Assembly: GCF_004001325.1 (NCBI RefSeq)
Contig: NZ_AP018722.1
Span: 1,240,001-1,304,000 of the forward strand
DNA: 64,000 nt
Reading direction: 5' to 3'
Source: Thiomicrorhabdus aquaedulcis
GTDB lineage: Bacteria > Pseudomonadota > Gammaproteobacteria > Thiomicrospirales > Thiomicrospiraceae
Part shown: piece by piece, positions 1 to 10,781 of the stretch
Position numbering within the stretch: position 1 is the first letter of the stretch
How the letters are laid out: every line of letters begins with the position of its first letter
Notes under the pieces: model-generated
Told to the model about the DNA's origin: nothing
The model's input: the letters and a program-made list of their open reading frames with translations, nothing else
The model's database searches: none
Translations under genes and position numbers: made by a program

Positions 1-57
1 TACGTTTGGAAACCCCCTCTTAATGCTTATTTTGCTTGCTTGTTACACTGCGTTGCT

Positions 58-2697
58 ATGCTGACCCCCTTTTTACAGGCTCGATCTTTAATAGGGCTTA
101 CGCTCGTATCTTTATTGATATTGGTCTTAGGAGTGGGGCTTACAGGGATACTCTTTAAAGCACAAGAAGCTGATAAAATTCGTGCGTTGGAAGGCGCATT
201 TGAACAACACAGCCATAAGGCCGAAGTTGCTATTAGACGTGCGTTAAGCCATCAACGCGACCGTTTAAAAAGTTTAGCAGTGGTCTTTGAGGTATCTAAA
301 AATATATCACGCGACGATTTTAATCAATACGCTAAGGTTTTAATGGCCTCAAAAAATGCCACTCAAGCGTTGGAGTTTTTAAAAATTGTACCTCATGCCG
401 ATCGTGATTTTTTTGAGGAATCGGTTCGTGCCGAAGGTTTTAGTGACTTTAATATTACCGCTATGAGTCATGGTGTTTTGGTTAAAGCACCCGTGGCCGA
501 TGAATACGCAGTGGTTAAATATGTATACCCGTTTAATGAAAATAAAATGGCATTTGGGTTAAACGCGTACGCTAACGCCAGTCAAAAAGCCGCCATGCAA
601 GAAGCGTTTGAGAATAAAGCCATGGTGGTTACATCTCCGCAAAAACTAGTGCAAGCAGCACAAACTAAAAGCGCAGTTATTTTTTATTTGCCGGTATTTA
701 CCGATGACACTAAAGTGCATTTAAAAGGCTACGCAGCCTTGTTATTGCGTATGGATGAATTTGTGGATTTTATTCAAGAAAAACATCTTTTAGACGCATC
801 GCTGTTTTATCAATTAGAAGATCCTATGAGTTCCGATAGTGGGTTTATGCAGCTAGGTCCGCATTACAACGCGCAAACCAATCCCAATGTAAGAACATTT
901 ACTCGAGACTTTTTGGTGGCTGGACGCACCTGGGCACTTACCACGCAGGTTGATTTATTGCGTTTACCGCAGGCTCAAATGTATGCCAAACAAACCCCCT
1001 TTAAACAAATGTTACCAGGCCTGGTCATTAGTGTATTTATGGCTTTATTGGTGTTTTTTGTGGGGCGTTCGTATAAAGAAAAACAACTTAAACGACAAGA
1101 ACTGTTCAAACAAGAGAGTCGTTATCACGACTTAATTGAACAGAGCTCGGACGCGTTCTTTTTGCTTAATTGCGAGGGTTGCATCTTAAACGTCAATTCA
1201 CAAACTGAGCGCTTGCTGGGGTATAAAAAAAGCGAATTAATCGGCATGAACCTAGCCAAAATTGATGTTAAATATTCTAAGTTGCAAATTTCATCCATGT
1301 GTCAGACCATTCAAGCTGGCGAAAAACTGTTAATTGAAAGCCTACACCGTCGTAAAGACGGTACTACTTTGCCTGTTGAAATCAGCGCCAATAAAATATT
1401 ATATGGTGAAGAAATTGTTACCAGCGCCTTTGCGCGTGATTTAACTGAACGCTTATCTTTTAGAGCTTTAAGCGTGGGTAACCTTAAATTGCAAGCGTCC
1501 ATTACCCAAACTACGCAAGCGTTAGAGGCACAAAAAGCCGCATTTGAAACCATTTTTAACCAGTCGGCTGACGGATTTTTTATTACCGCTGGGCGCACAG
1601 TATTAGACTGCAACGAAGCCGCTGTAAGATTGTTGGGCTATTTTAGTAAAGATGCCGTGTTAAATCGTTCAAATCGCTTGTTTTCACCCCGCTTTCAACC
1701 TGATGGTGCACGCTCTACCCGCAAAGGCTTAGAGATGATTTTGTTGTGCCATAAGAACGGTTCGCACACCTATGAATGGGTTAATTTGCGCGCAAATGGT
1801 GAGCTTTTTTGGAGCGATGTGGTGCTTACTCGGATTGATTGTTTCGGCAAGCCGGCCATTTTAATTGCGTTACGTGATATTTCACAACGCAAGTTGTTGG
1901 AAGCACAAATGCAGGCCGCACGCGAAACCGCCGAAAGGGCGCATCAAAGTAAATCTGACTTTTTGGCCAGTATGTCACACGAAATTAGAACGCCGTTGCA
2001 TGGCATTTTAAGCTATGCGCAAATGGGGCAAACACGAGTGGATAAAGTGAGTTTGGATGAGCTAAAACGTTACTTTGAGTTAATTAACACCAGTAGTAAT
2101 CGTTTAATGAGCTTGTTAAACGATCTACTGGATTGCGCCAAGTTTGAGTTTGCACAAATGTCCTTTAGCTTTGCATTGCACGATGTGCGTGCCATTTTAA
2201 ATGAAACCGTGCACGCGCAATCTGCGGTACTGCAAAGCAAAAACATAAAAATGGTGGTGCCCAATATAGGGCAAATGGCCTATGTAGATGCTACGCGTAT
2301 GGGGCAAGTGTTTACCAATTTATTAAGCAATGCCATACGCTTTACCCCGCAAGGCAATGTGATTGAAGTGGTGTTTGAGGTACAAGACAACGCCACCTTA
2401 TGCGTTTGGGTCATGGATTCGGGCTCGGGCATTGCCCAAGATGAACTGGTGAGTGTGTTTGATAAGTTTTTTCAAAGTCGCCATTCATCAAGTCAACACG
2501 GAAGTACTGGATTAGGTTTGGCTATTTGCAAAGAGATTATTCAAGCCCATCAAGGAGAAATTTGGGCAGAACCCCTTATGGACGGACTCACGTTGCGCGG
2601 CACAGTATTTAAGTTTACTTTGCCGCTGCATAGCGATAAACAAGTGGATAAATTGATAAAAAATCACGCAAACGAGACTCATCAGCATGCGTCTTGA
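58..2697 (+). CDS. CHASE-PAS-PAS sensor histidine kinase
   Basis: Membrane-bound sensor kinase of about 879 residues. A first membrane helix (residues 10-33) and a second one (about 325-345) flank a periplasmic CHASE-like sensing domain. Two cytoplasmic PAS domains follow (about 365-475 and 500-625). The HisKA motif SHEIRTPLHGIL has the phospho-accepting His at residue 641, and a HATPase domain ends with GSTGLGLAICKE. ATG at 58 is chosen because the only earlier in-frame start is TTG at 40; no clear ribosome site helps. The stop overlaps the next gene, a response regulator, by 11 bases, so the two are almost certainly a cognate pair. The ligand is unknown. Confidence 0.85.
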   Translation: MLTPFLQARSLIGLTLVSLLILVLGVGLTGILFKAQEADKIRALEGAFEQHSHKAEVAIRRALSHQRDRLKSLAVVFEVSKNISRDDFNQYAKVLMASKNATQALEFLKIVPHADRDFFEESVRAEGFSDFNITAMSHGVLVKAPVADEYAVVKYVYPFNENKMAFGLNAYANASQKAAMQEAFENKAMVVTSPQKLVQAAQTKSAVIFYLPVFTDDTKVHLKGYAALLLRMDEFVDFIQEKHLLDASLFYQLEDPMSSDSGFMQLGPHYNAQTNPNVRTFTRDFLVAGRTWALTTQVDLLRLPQAQMYAKQTPFKQMLPGLVISVFMALLVFFVGRSYKEKQLKRQELFKQESRYHDLIEQSSDAFFLLNCEGCILNVNSQTERLLGYKKSELIGMNLAKIDVKYSKLQISSMCQTIQAGEKLLIESLHRRKDGTTLPVEISANKILYGEEIVTSAFARDLTERLSFRALSVGNLKLQASITQTTQALEAQKAAFETIFNQSADGFFITAGRTVLDCNEAAVRLLGYFSKDAVLNRSNRLFSPRFQPDGARSTRKGLEMILLCHKNGSHTYEWVNLRANGELFWSDVVLTRIDCFGKPAILIALRDISQRKLLEAQMQAARETAERAHQSKSDFLASMSHEIRTPLHGILSYAQMGQTRVDKVSLDELKRYFELINTSSNRLMSLLNDLLDCAKFEFAQMSFSFALHDVRAILNETVHAQSAVLQSKNIKMVVPNIGQMAYVDATRMGQVFTNLLSNAIRFTPQGNVIEVVFEVQDNATLCVWVMDSGSGIAQDELVSVFDKFFQSRHSSSQHGSTGLGLAICKEIIQAHQGEIWAEPLMDGLTLRGTVFKFTLPLHSDKQVDKLIKNHANETHQHAS

Positions 2698-3859
2698 AAT
2701 GGCTAATTTTAATCAAGCTTGTGTGAAAGCAACCAGGCCTGATCAACGCCCTTATGTGTTGGCGGTAGACGATGAATATATTAATAGATTGATATTAAAC
2801 GATTTATTGCAAGTTCATTTTAAACTCACGTGTGTGGACAGTGGCCAGGCCTGTTTAGATGCCGTGAATCAAAGTCCCCCTGATTTAATTTTATTAGACA
2901 TTAATATGCCCACCATGAATGGCTTTGAAGTTTGCCAATGGTTAAAAGACCAACCGGCGTTTAATGCCATTCCGGTGATTTTTTTAACCGCTAAAATCAC
3001 CGAACAAGATCAGCATCATGGTCTGGCTTTAGGGGCAGTGGACTATATAACCAAGCCTTTTAGCGAATCGATATTATTGGCGCGCATTCAGACACATTTG
3101 AGCTTAAGTTTAAACGCCAAAATGATGGCGCATGTCAACGCGCAACTGCAATCTGAGCGCCACACCATTGAGCGCATCATGCATAAAATGCAACACGACG
3201 CACGCTTTGTCACACAATCATTGCGCACCTTGCACATGCCTATGACCGACACCAGTGCGGATGTCATTCTTTCGGCGCGTACACCCGACGGACGGCGTCA
3301 AGTGTTAATGGGTGACTTTACTGGACACGGCTTATCAGCGGCCATTGCTGCACCAATGGTGTCGGCATTGTTTTACGCTCAAGCGGCTAATAATCAAGCC
3401 TTATGCGATACTGCGCGCTTGCTCAATCAAGAGCTGTGTCAGCGTTTGCCAACTGAGCTCTTTATGGCGGCGGTGTTTATGGAGTGGTCAGACCAAGCAA
3501 ATACCATTACGTTATGGAATTGCGCCATGCCCGATGTGCAAGTATTTAGGCAAGGAAAACTCTTGCAAACGGTGCCTTCAAGTGCCCTTGCATTGGGTAT
3601 TGTGGATGCTTTTTACGATCAAGCTTGTCCTTTAACATTACATGTTCGCAGTGGCGATGTGCTGTTTGGTTTTTCGGACGGTTTACTCGACGCGCGCTCA
3701 ACACAAGGCGAGGTTTTTGGGGCGCAGAAATTGTCAGGTGTGTTAAACGATATGCTCACTTTAGGATTGCCATTACGTTATGTACAAAATCAGCTATTTG
3801 AGTTTGTGGGTGAAATTGGAGTGCAAGACGATGCCAGTGTATTAGAGTTGCGTATATAA
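2687..3859 (+). CDS. Response regulator with SpoIIE/PP2C-type phosphatase output (RsbU/HsbR-like)
   Basis: A 390-residue protein. The N-terminal receiver domain has the acidic pair D28/D29, phospho-acceptor D71 in LLDINMP, T101 and K123. A short coiled linker (about 140-175) leads to a SpoIIE-type serine phosphatase domain with metal-binding segments GDFTGHG and FSDGLLD and a C-terminal QDDASVLEL. Family members dephosphorylate STAS anti-anti-sigma proteins in partner-switching circuits. There is no HATPase (anti-sigma kinase) domain, unlike HsbR of Pseudomonas. The obvious candidate substrate is the STAS protein at 14445. Two partial copies of the AGGCCTG palindrome lie in this gene (2731-2742 and 2843-2852). 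Confidence 0.85.
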   Translation: MRLEMANFNQACVKATRPDQRPYVLAVDDEYINRLILNDLLQVHFKLTCVDSGQACLDAVNQSPPDLILLDINMPTMNGFEVCQWLKDQPAFNAIPVIFLTAKITEQDQHHGLALGAVDYITKPFSESILLARIQTHLSLSLNAKMMAHVNAQLQSERHTIERIMHKMQHDARFVTQSLRTLHMPMTDTSADVILSARTPDGRRQVLMGDFTGHGLSAAIAAPMVSALFYAQAANNQALCDTARLLNQELCQRLPTELFMAAVFMEWSDQANTITLWNCAMPDVQVFRQGKLLQTVPSSALALGIVDAFYDQACPLTLHVRSGDVLFGFSDGLLDARSTQGEVFGAQKLSGVLNDMLTLGLPLRYVQNQLFEFVGEIGVQDDASVLELRI

Positions 3860-3882
3860 AACGCATTGGGGCATTATGTGTT

Positions 3883-4401
3883 TTACACGCTAAGCTTTTT
3901 TAAAACGGCTTGACGCGCCAATCCATCGGCTAAGGTGTTGCCCGGGTTGCCGTTATGACTTTTGACCCAGCACCAATGCACATTGTGATGCAGACTAAGA
4001 GATTCAACACTTTCCCACAAGGTTTTAAACACCACCTCTCGTCCAGACTTATTTAACCAGGCCTGGTCACGCCAACGCGCTATTTTTTTGGTTAAGCCTT
4101 CCATTAAAATACGTGAGTCGGTGTAGAGCGTAATGCGAGTGGCTTGACCCTTTAAAGATGTGAGTAGGGCGGTTAGCTCTGGTGTTTGCAGTGCCAACAG
4201 CGCTTGCTGTGCGGCCAGCAGCTCCATCTCTAAACTTGAGTGACTGGTTTTAGCGTGCGCAGCGCGTAAGATTTCTTGTTGATTTACAAACATCACCCAA
4301 CCCCAGCCACCGAGCTGATGCTGGCGAAAATAGCCGCCGTCGGTGTAAATTTCAATGACAAGCGGGGTACTTGCAAAAGGCGATTTACTCAACGATTGCA
4401 C
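3883..4401 (-). CDS. rnhA: Ribonuclease HI
   Basis: Cleaves the RNA strand of RNA:DNA hybrids. The 172-residue protein carries the RNase H fold with the expected DEDD metal ligands: D21 in IYTDGG, E60 in LEMELLAA, D95 in LYTDSR and D159 in NTLADGLA, plus the flexible-loop His (H149, KSHNGNPGN). Translation appears to start at GTG (4399-4401), nine bases after the stop of the membrane-protein gene upstream on the same strand, suggesting co-transcription. It ends 23 bases from the convergent response-regulator gene. A perfect ACCAGGCCTGGT lies inside it and is read as DQAWL. Confidence 0.9.
   Translation of the reverse strand: MQSLSKSPFASTPLVIEIYTDGGYFRQHQLGGWGWVMFVNQQEILRAAHAKTSHSSLEMELLAAQQALLALQTPELTALLTSLKGQATRITLYTDSRILMEGLTKKIARWRDQAWLNKSGREVVFKTLWESVESLSLHHNVHWCWVKSHNGNPGNTLADGLARQAVLKKLSV
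4056..4067. repeat. ACCAGGCCTGGT palindrome, coding copy in rnhA
   Basis: Perfect 12-bp palindrome. On the minus strand it is read in frame as D-Q-A-W-L in the variable middle of RNase HI. Confidence 0.85.
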
Positions 4402-4410
4402 TGGGTAACG

Positions 4411-4713
4411 TTAGCTTTTTGGATGGCTATTTGATTGATTATGATCGTCTTTATGATCGTCTTGGGTCTTATGATTTGCTTGAGCTTCGGCCAATGCCGA
4501 TGATTGGCTGTATTTTTGGGCTATTTTCGCCGTCCAGCGATACGACAACCATAAGGCCGGAGTAATGATAATTAAACTGTAAAAACCGGCAACCGCCGCG
4601 GTAGTCAGTTTAAGGGCAGCGTCCATCTCTTGATAGTAGCTTAAGCCAGCTACCACTAAACTAAGCAATAAACCGTTGCGTAAGGCGCGTTTTAAAGGGT
4701 TGTCGTAAATCAT
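4411..4713 (-). CDS. Small two-helix membrane protein of unknown function
   Basis: A 100-residue protein I do not recognise. Two hydrophobic segments (about residues 12-27 and 36-60) are followed by a very polar, His/Asp/Lys-rich tail (roughly residues 75-100, HKTQDDHKDDHNQSNSH) that is probably cytoplasmic. It lies directly upstream of rnhA on the same strand with a nine-base gap. Codon use looks like the neighbours, so it is probably a real native gene, but no function can be assigned. Confidence 0.55.
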   Translation of the reverse strand: MIYDNPLKRALRNGLLLSLVVAGLSYYQEMDAALKLTTAAVAGFYSLIIITPALWLSYRWTAKIAQKYSQSSALAEAQANHKTQDDHKDDHNQSNSHPKS

Positions 4714-4773
4714 AAAAGTTCTCGTAGTGTGTGATAGTAAGATTGCTTGGTTTGGTTGTTTATCGGACTTAAC

Positions 4774-5205
4774 TTATAAAATCAGCAGGTTTTGCAAACA
4801 GCGCAAATAGGCGGCTTCGTCGGGTTCTATTTGGTCGCGTTGTGCCACCCATAACGATTCGGCCAAGCAGTCCATCATGGCGTGTTCGGTGGCGTGTACA
4901 TCTCGCAAGCGTGCGCCCAATTGTTGATAGACCGCTTGAATGCCAATCGGTCGATTCATAGAGACTTGTTCTTGAAGCCCTAAATGCATGCCCATATGCA
5001 AAAACGGATTGGTTTGACCGTCTTCGGGTTTGTATTCGTTACCCAGGTGTTTTTGGTTGCTGAGCATGGCGTGGTATTCGGGATGCAGTTCAATCACACG
5101 CGCCACCATGGTTTCCATCGCGTCTAATGGCAAACCGTGGCGCGCTTTGTGCCAAGTATCCACGTAAAATTGGCGTAATTTATCGCGTTCAGAAGTGTAA
5201 AACAT
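4774..5205 (-). CDS. DUF1841 family protein
   Basis: A protein of about 143 residues starting MFYTSERDKLRQFYVDTW and containing the conserved block NPFLHMGMHLGLQEQ typical of DUF1841, as I recall the family. The function is unknown; in many gammaproteobacteria the gene sits next to nth, as here. The in-frame sequence runs on to 5268, overlapping nth, but the family usually starts at the MFY residue, so ATG at 5205 is chosen. The ribosome site is weak. An imperfect AGGCCTGGT palindrome lies just upstream of this start. Confidence 0.8.
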   Translation of the reverse strand: MFYTSERDKLRQFYVDTWHKARHGLPLDAMETMVARVIELHPEYHAMLSNQKHLGNEYKPEDGQTNPFLHMGMHLGLQEQVSMNRPIGIQAVYQQLGARLRDVHATEHAMMDCLAESLWVAQRDQIEPDEAAYLRCLQNLLIL

Positions 5206-5264
5206 AGCAGGCCTGGTGGTTATGGTGGTTGTATTGAATATATTGGTAAGGGGCTGGAATTGTC

Positions 5265-5921
5265 TCAATCATTAGAATCATCGGAATCGTTATGAGTTTT
5301 TGCCTTGTATTCGCATAAATCGTAAATACAACACGCCTCGCAGCGCGGTTTGCGGGCAATGCAGGTGTAACGGCCGTGTAAAATCATTAAGTGGTGTGCG
5401 GCAATTAAATAGTCTTTGGGTACAAACTTAAGCAGTTTGTGCTCAACCTCTAATACATTTTTTCCAGGTGCCAGTTTGGTGCGATTGGCCACTCTAAAGA
5501 TGTGGGTGTCCACCGCCATAGTGGGGTGACCAAACGCGGTGTTAAGCACCACATTGGCAGTTTTTCGACCCACACCGGGCAGCGCTTCTAACGCCACACG
5601 GTCATCGGGCACGATTGAGCCGTGTAATTCAATTAACATTTTGCAGGTTTTAATAATATTAGCGCCCTTGGTGTTAAACAGGCCAATGGTTTTAATGTAC
5701 TCTTTTAAGCCGGTCTCACCCAGTGCAAAAATGGCTTCGGGTGTGTTGGCGACCGCAAATAATTTGTCGGTGGCAATGTTTACCCCTTTATCGGTGGCTT
5801 GCGCCGACAGAATCACCGCGATCAACAGTTCAAACGTTGATTGATAGTGCAATTCGGTTTCTGGGTTGGGAATGGCTTGGCTTAGGCGCTCAAACATCAT
5901 TAAGCGTTTTTGTTTGTTCAT
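5265..5921 (-). CDS. nth: Endonuclease III (DNA glycosylase/AP lyase)
   Basis: Base-excision repair enzyme for oxidised pyrimidines, 218 residues. The helix-hairpin-helix segment [13 protein letters not shown] is followed by the conserved [12 protein letters not shown], which contains the catalytic Asp; the catalytic Lys is the K of GVGRKTA. The C-terminus has a C-X6-C-X2-C-X5-C iron-sulfur motif ([17 protein letters not shown]). The start codon overlaps the end of rnfE by four bases, the standard rnf-nth arrangement, and indicates translational coupling. Confidence 0.95.
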   Translation of the reverse strand: MNKQKRLMMFERLSQAIPNPETELHYQSTFELLIAVILSAQATDKGVNIATDKLFAVANTPEAIFALGETGLKEYIKTIGLFNTKGANIIKTCKMLIELHGSIVPDDRVALEALPGVGRKTANVVLNTAFGHPTMAVDTHIFRVANRTKLAPGKNVLEVEHKLLKFVPKDYLIAAHHLMILHGRYTCIARKPRCEACCIYDLCEYKAKTHNDSDDSND

Positions 5922-6685
5922 AGAGGCTTAACCACGGCAATTGGAATCCCCAGCGCATTGGTTTGCTTGGCGATTTTTTTGGCGTCCATTGCGTTTTTTA
6001 GGGCAATTAACAGCCCTAAACCAATAAACGCTCCAGGGGGTAAAATCGCGAGTAATACGCCTTGATAGTTGTCGCCCAAGTGAATCGTCCAGCTGCGTGC
6101 GCTTTCGCCAAACATTAAGTAGGCCTGGTCAAACAGCGTGCCGTTGCCAATGAGTTCGCGCAGTGCGCCCAATAATACCAATACAAATAAAAAGCCAATG
6201 CCCATAAAGAAAGCGTCCACCAAGGCTTTGTCCAGTGGGTTTTTAGACGCGTAGGCTTCGGCGCGGCCTAAAATGGCACAGTTGGTTACAATCAGCGGAA
6301 TAAAAATGCCTAAGATACCGTGCAGCGTATTAAAGTAGGCGCTCATTAATAGGTCAATAATGGTAACCGCCGTAGCGATGATGGCAATAAACACCGGAAT
6401 GCGAATCTCGTCCGAGACGTGATTGCGAATCACCGAAACCAAACTGTTTGAAATCAGTAACACTAATAAAGTCGCCAAACCCAAGCCTAAGCCGTTAACC
6501 GTATTGTTAGAGACCGCCAATAACGGACATAAACCCAATAGCGCGACGAGGGCTTGGTTATTCTTCCACAGTCCGTTTTGCATAATGCCACGGTAGTCGT
6601 GCAAACGACCCTTTAGCCACCCAGATGAGGCGGGCGCAGACGTATTATTAATGTCATTAATGTCACTGATACTGGCATTACTCAT
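5918..6685 (-). CDS. rnfE: Electron transport complex subunit RnfE/RsxE
   Basis: Integral membrane subunit of the Rnf ferredoxin:NAD+ oxidoreductase / Rsx complex, about 255 residues with six predicted membrane helices and the family segment [16 protein letters not shown] at 6685 is preferred over the upstream in-frame start at 6820 because an AAGGAG ribosome site precedes it and the extra 45 residues are not family-like. It overlaps the end of rnfG by eight bases. A near-palindrome TAGGCCTGGTC at 6120 is read as DQAYL. Confidence 0.93.
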   Translation of the reverse strand: MSNASISDINDINNTSAPASSGWLKGRLHDYRGIMQNGLWKNNQALVALLGLCPLLAVSNNTVNGLGLGLATLLVLLISNSLVSVIRNHVSDEIRIPVFIAIIATAVTIIDLLMSAYFNTLHGILGIFIPLIVTNCAILGRAEAYASKNPLDKALVDAFFMGIGFLFVLVLLGALRELIGNGTLFDQAYLMFGESARSWTIHLGDNYQGVLLAILPPGAFIGLGLLIALKNAMDAKKIAKQTNALGIPIAVVKPL

Positions 6686-7361
6686 AAAGCACTGCTCCTT
6701 GTTGATTGACCCAAGACAAGGTCTGTTTAACCGTTGCGACCACCGCCCGAGGGGTGATGGTCGCACCAGTAAATTGATCAAACTGGCCGCCGTCTTTTTT
6801 GACCGCCCAGGTGTTAACATTGTCTTGGGTTAAGGTTAAGCCATTAAAACTCAAAATCCAATCGTGTTTGTCGAGCTCAATTTTATCGCCCAACCCTGGG
6901 GTTTCTTTATGGCTTAAAACGCGCACCCCTGAAACCGAACCATCGGCTAAAACAGCCATTAATAAAGTAATGTTGCCACTGTAACCATTGGGTGCGGTGG
7001 TGGTTAAAATAAGCCCAACGGGTTGGTTGTTTTTGCGTGCTCGATAGACAGTAACAGGTGATGACGCGCCTAACGCGGCCATTTGCTCTGGCGTATCAAG
7101 CAATAATGTATCTTCAAGTAAGGCGTTGTCGTATTGCTGAGCGGGCAACACTTGGTTAAAACTTGACAATAAAGTGTTGCGTTGTACCTCGGCAATCATC
7201 GGTTCGGTGAGGGCGCGTGTCAGCAATAACAACACAACACTGGTGACGACAAACAGGGTCAGTTTACCGGCCGAACGCGCCATCGAAACCACTAAAAACT
7301 GAGCGGAAGAACGATTGGCTTGACTGGTTTGGTCGTCTTGGTTAAGCGTGGGTTTTGACAT
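6678..7361 (-). CDS. rnfG: Electron transport complex subunit RnfG/RsxG (FMN-binding)
   Basis: Peripheral Rnf subunit of about 227 residues, anchored by one helix near residues 28-46, with a periplasmic FMN-binding domain. The motif [11 protein letters not shown] carries the threonine to which FMN is covalently attached in this family (SGAT/TGAT-T). The start at 7361 (MSKPTLNQ) is chosen because the longer open frame would overlap rnfD. It lies 19 bases after rnfD. Confidence 0.93.
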   Translation of the reverse strand: MSKPTLNQDDQTSQANRSSAQFLVVSMARSAGKLTLFVVTSVVLLLLTRALTEPMIAEVQRNTLLSSFNQVLPAQQYDNALLEDTLLLDTPEQMAALGASSPVTVYRARKNNQPVGLILTTTAPNGYSGNITLLMAVLADGSVSGVRVLSHKETPGLGDKIELDKHDWILSFNGLTLTQDNVNTWAVKKDGGQFDQFTGATITPRAVVATVKQTLSWVNQQGAVLYE

Positions 7362-7380
7362 ATAAGTTCCTAGCGAGTTC

Positions 7381-8426
7381 CTAGCGCCGATGACCATAGA
7401 CTCTGGGTTGAGTGTACTGGTCAATTAAGGGCACGGCAATGTTCATTAACAAAATCGCAAACGCAATGCCGTCTGGAAACGCGCCCCAGTTACGAATCAC
7501 ATAGACCAACACCCCAATGCCACACGCATACACCAATCGACCCCGTGGAGTGGTGCTGGCGCTGACGGGGTCGGTAATAATGAAAAAAGCCGCCAACATA
7601 GTGCCACCCGACAACAATACAAAATCAATGGGCGGGTAGGTATTGGGGTCAAAGGCATGAAACCCCCACGCCATCAGCGTCAACGACCCTAAAAACCCTA
7701 CCGGAAACTGCCAACGAATAGTGCCCTTAAACAGCATCCACACCCCACCCGCAATAAAGGCAACGTTAACCCATTGCCAGCCATTTAAACCCCAATACAA
7801 ACCATTGTGTAAGGTGCTGGTGGTAGCGTGCAAGGTATCAGTGATGCCAATGCCTTGTGACAGAGCAATACGCACTTCGTTAAGGGGTGTGGCACCGGTA
7901 ATCATGTCCATATTCAGGCCGGGTATCGCGCCGGTAAAAATAAGGTAAATCGAGTCCATTAAGGTCAGCGTATGACCAGAAATGGCCGTGGGTAAAGTCC
8001 ACTGAGTCATTTGAATAGGAAACGAAATGAGCAAAAACGCATAGCCTAGCATGGCTGGATTAAAGGGGTTATAACCCAAGCCGCCGTACAAATGTTTACC
8101 AAAACAAGCGCAAAGGCGCTGCCCGACACCACCACCCACCAAGGTGCTTCGGGCGGAATGCAAAATACCAGGCCGGTAATGGTAATTAGCGCACTCATGT
8201 CGGTCATAAAGGGTGCCACCGGACGGCCGCGCATTTTGAGCATAATGTATTCAACGATTAACGCCGTAGCCACCGCCAAAAACCATTGAATAACAATGCC
8301 ATAGCCAAAAAAGAACACGTGGGCAAACAGCGCCGGAAACGCTGCAAGCTGCACTTGCAACATTACTTTGCGCACAGTTTGATTATTGTGGGTAAACGGG
8401 GACGATGAAACCATGTTTGGGATCAC
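7381..8426 (-). CDS. rnfD: Electron transport complex subunit RnfD/RsxD, frameshifted
   Basis: Membrane subunit with covalent FMN, about 348 residues when repaired, normal for the family. The reading frame breaks near 8099: the upstream part ends in SGSAFALVL and the downstream part resumes as GKHLYGGLGYNPFNPAM, a continuous RnfD sequence if one base is added to a GG run. FMN attachment is expected in the TGAT motif (ITGATPLNEVR). GTG at 8426 follows directly after the rnfC stop and has an AGGAG site nine bases upstream; ATG at 8414 is the alternative. Ten transmembrane segments are expected. Confidence 0.9.
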
Positions 8427-10781
8427 TTAGTGCGGCTCCTGTGATTGGGTTTTGCGTTGAGCTGCGCGCAAACGTGCGGCCGCCACGGCTTTATCGCGCT
8501 TGCTTTCTGGAGAGTCTGTGGGTGCCAGCGTCGGTTCAATTTTTGACGCAATTGTCGATGCGTCGGCAACCGAGTCGATGGCGTTTAAGTCGTTTGAGGA
8601 TAGGTCAGTTGGCGCTTGGGTTTGAATAGGCGGTTTAGCGGCACTCACACTGGCTTTACGTTTTTGAGCCGCATCGCGCGCCGCTTGCATGGCCGCGTTG
8701 CGCGCATTCTCTTTGTCTAATGCCGCCGAACTCGAATTAGTAGTGTTAGAGCTCACCGATGCTTGCGTTAAATCGATTATCTGTGGTTGAGATGCATAAT
8801 TATCTGGTGTATCAGCCTTTTGTACTGACTTGTGCGCTGACTTGAGTGCCGCTTTTTGAGCGGCTTCTATGGCGCGCCGACGAGCCGGGGGCATGGCGCT
8901 TAAATCGAGTACCGTGGGTTCAAGACTTGGTGGATTGCTTGGCGCAATGTGAGGCTCAACATGATTTTCAACATGACGTTCAACATTGGGCAATGCTTGA
9001 TTATGGTTACTGGGGTCAATGCTGGGATGGTTAAACGTCACAGCAACGGCGTCTATTTCATCCATTTTAGCAGCGGATTTTTGTGCAGCACGTTTGGCTG
9101 CCGCAGCTTTAGCGGCGGCCGCGGCAGCAGACACCGGTTTTGGTGCAACTTGCATGGTGGTGTCTTGCGTGCTGGTTATTTCTTGAGCGGGCGGTTTTAT
9201 AGCTTGTTTTACAGCGGCTTTTTTGGCGTTTAAACGCGCTTCACGCTCTTGCTTTTCGCGCTCAATGCGAGCCAATTTAAATTCGTGACGCTGTTTGGCT
9301 AAATCAATGGCGTGAGCTTGGACGTGCAACTCTTTGATTTCGGCTTTGGCGTGACGGTAGTATTGCACCAAGGGAATGTGGCTTGGGCAAACAAAACTGC
9401 AACAGCCGCACTCTATGCAATCAAAGACATTGAGTTTTTCGACTTTATCGTATTCATGCGCCTGCGCGTGCCAATACATTTGCTGGGGCAATAAATTAAT
9501 AGGGCACGCGTCCATACACTCGCCACAGCGAATGCAGGGCATTTGCATCTCGATGGGTTGCGGTGGGTTGGCTAAAATGCAGTTTGAAGTTTTTGTTACT
9601 GGTACTTGATTGTTTTTTACTTGATAGCCCATCATTGGACCGCCCACAATTAATGGGTAGTTTAACGGTGTTTTAGGTTGGGCGGCTTGCGCTAATACAT
9701 CAAAAGGTGTGCCAATCAGGGCTTGAATATTAAACGGTTTATGCAGTCCTAAGCCGCTCACGGTAATTAAGCGCGAGGTAAGGGGTTCGCCGTAGGTTAC
9801 TGCACGATAGATGGCGGCAAAGGTGGCCACGTTCATCATCAGCATGCCCAAATCAACCGAGTGGGTTTTTTTAGGGACTTCTACGCCGGTTAACTCTTGA
9901 GTAAGTTGTTTTTGACCGCCCATGGGGTAAACCGTGGCGACACTTATAATTTGTACAATCGGGTCATCGGTAAATTTTTGTGCGGCGTTATTGGCGGCTA
10001 TTTGAGCGGCTTTAATCGCTTCGGGCTTGTTGGTTTCAATGCCAAATAGAATTGTCACAGCACCCAAGGCGTGCGCGGTCATTATGGCGCCTTGAATAAT
10101 TTCGTCACTGCGCGTTTGCATTAACAAATCGTCGCAGGTAATAAACGGCTCGCATTCGGCTCCGTTAATCATTAAGGTGTGAATTTGACCTTTTTGCGCC
10201 GGAATTTTAGCGTAAGTCGGAAACCCAGCACCCCCCATACCAATAATGCCGGCGTTAAATAAGATGTCCTTAAGCGCTTGCGGAGTTTTTGGCACAGAAG
10301 CATCGACGTGTAAGACGTTGTTAATGGCCACGTCAAGTTGGTCGGGTTTTAAAATAACGCACAAATCGGTTAAGCCCGAAGGGTGCGGCAAGGTAAAGGG
10401 TTCAACTGCAATAATGGTGCCCGAAGTAGGGGCGTGGATGGGTACCACCAAGGCTTTAGTCGCGTCTTTATTGGAACGAGCAATCAGTTGATTTTTTTTG
10501 ACGTAACTGCCCACTTTTACCAACAGCTCGGCCGGTTGCCCAACTTGTTGTTGCAAAGGCAAAATCAAGCGTTCTGGAATAATCGGTGCGTGAATTGGCT
10601 GTTTGGCCGAAAGCGACTTGTTGTATTGCGGAAAAATTCCACCGTGAAAGCGGTATAACCCGCGCTTAGCCGCTGGATAGAGTCGAGCTAAACCCTTTAG
10701 GAATGACTGAAGCACTGCGCTAAACCATTTAGAGCGTTTTTCATTAGCGGAATGAGCGGGGTTGTGCACTTTTGAGTTCAT
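8427..10781 (-). CDS. rnfC: Electron transport complex subunit RnfC/RsxC
   Basis: NADH- and FMN-binding peripheral subunit, 784 residues. The N-terminal domain has the glycine-rich nucleotide site [13 protein letters not shown]; two [4Fe-4S] motifs follow ([12 protein letters not shown] and [12 protein letters not shown], about residues 400-450). After residue 510 the protein becomes a long Ala/Lys/Gln-rich, probably helical and disordered tail, as in E. coli RsxC. An AGGAGGTG ribosome site precedes ATG at 10781, which overlaps the end of rnfB by four bases. Confidence 0.95.
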   Translation of the reverse strand: MNSKVHNPAHSANEKRSKWFSAVLQSFLKGLARLYPAAKRGLYRFHGGIFPQYNKSLSAKQPIHAPIIPERLILPLQQQVGQPAELLVKVGSYVKKNQLIARSNKDATKALVVPIHAPTSGTIIAVEPFTLPHPSGLTDLCVILKPDQLDVAINNVLHVDASVPKTPQALKDILFNAGIIGMGGAGFPTYAKIPAQKGQIHTLMINGAECEPFITCDDLLMQTRSDEIIQGAIMTAHALGAVTILFGIETNKPEAIKAAQIAANNAAQKFTDDPIVQIISVATVYPMGGQKQLTQELTGVEVPKKTHSVDLGMLMMNVATFAAIYRAVTYGEPLTSRLITVSGLGLHKPFNIQALIGTPFDVLAQAAQPKTPLNYPLIVGGPMMGYQVKNNQVPVTKTSNCILANPPQPIEMQMPCIRCGECMDACPINLLPQQMYWHAQAHEYDKVEKLNVFDCIECGCCSFVCPSHIPLVQYYRHAKAEIKELHVQAHAIDLAKQRHEFKLARIEREKQEREARLNAKKAAVKQAIKPPAQEITSTQDTTMQVAPKPVSAAAAAAKAAAAKRAAQKSAAKMDEIDAVAVTFNHPSIDPSNHNQALPNVERHVENHVEPHIAPSNPPSLEPTVLDLSAMPPARRRAIEAAQKAALKSAHKSVQKADTPDNYASQPQIIDLTQASVSSNTTNSSSAALDKENARNAAMQAARDAAQKRKASVSAAKPPIQTQAPTDLSSNDLNAIDSVADASTIASKIEPTLAPTDSPESKRDKAVAAARLRAAQRKTQSQEPH

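Noticed and set aside
8949-9233. Opposite-strand open frames across rnfC, including a Phe/Gly/Arg-rich one
   Set aside because: Antisense shadow of the Ala/Lys-rich rnfC tail with no start signal of its own.
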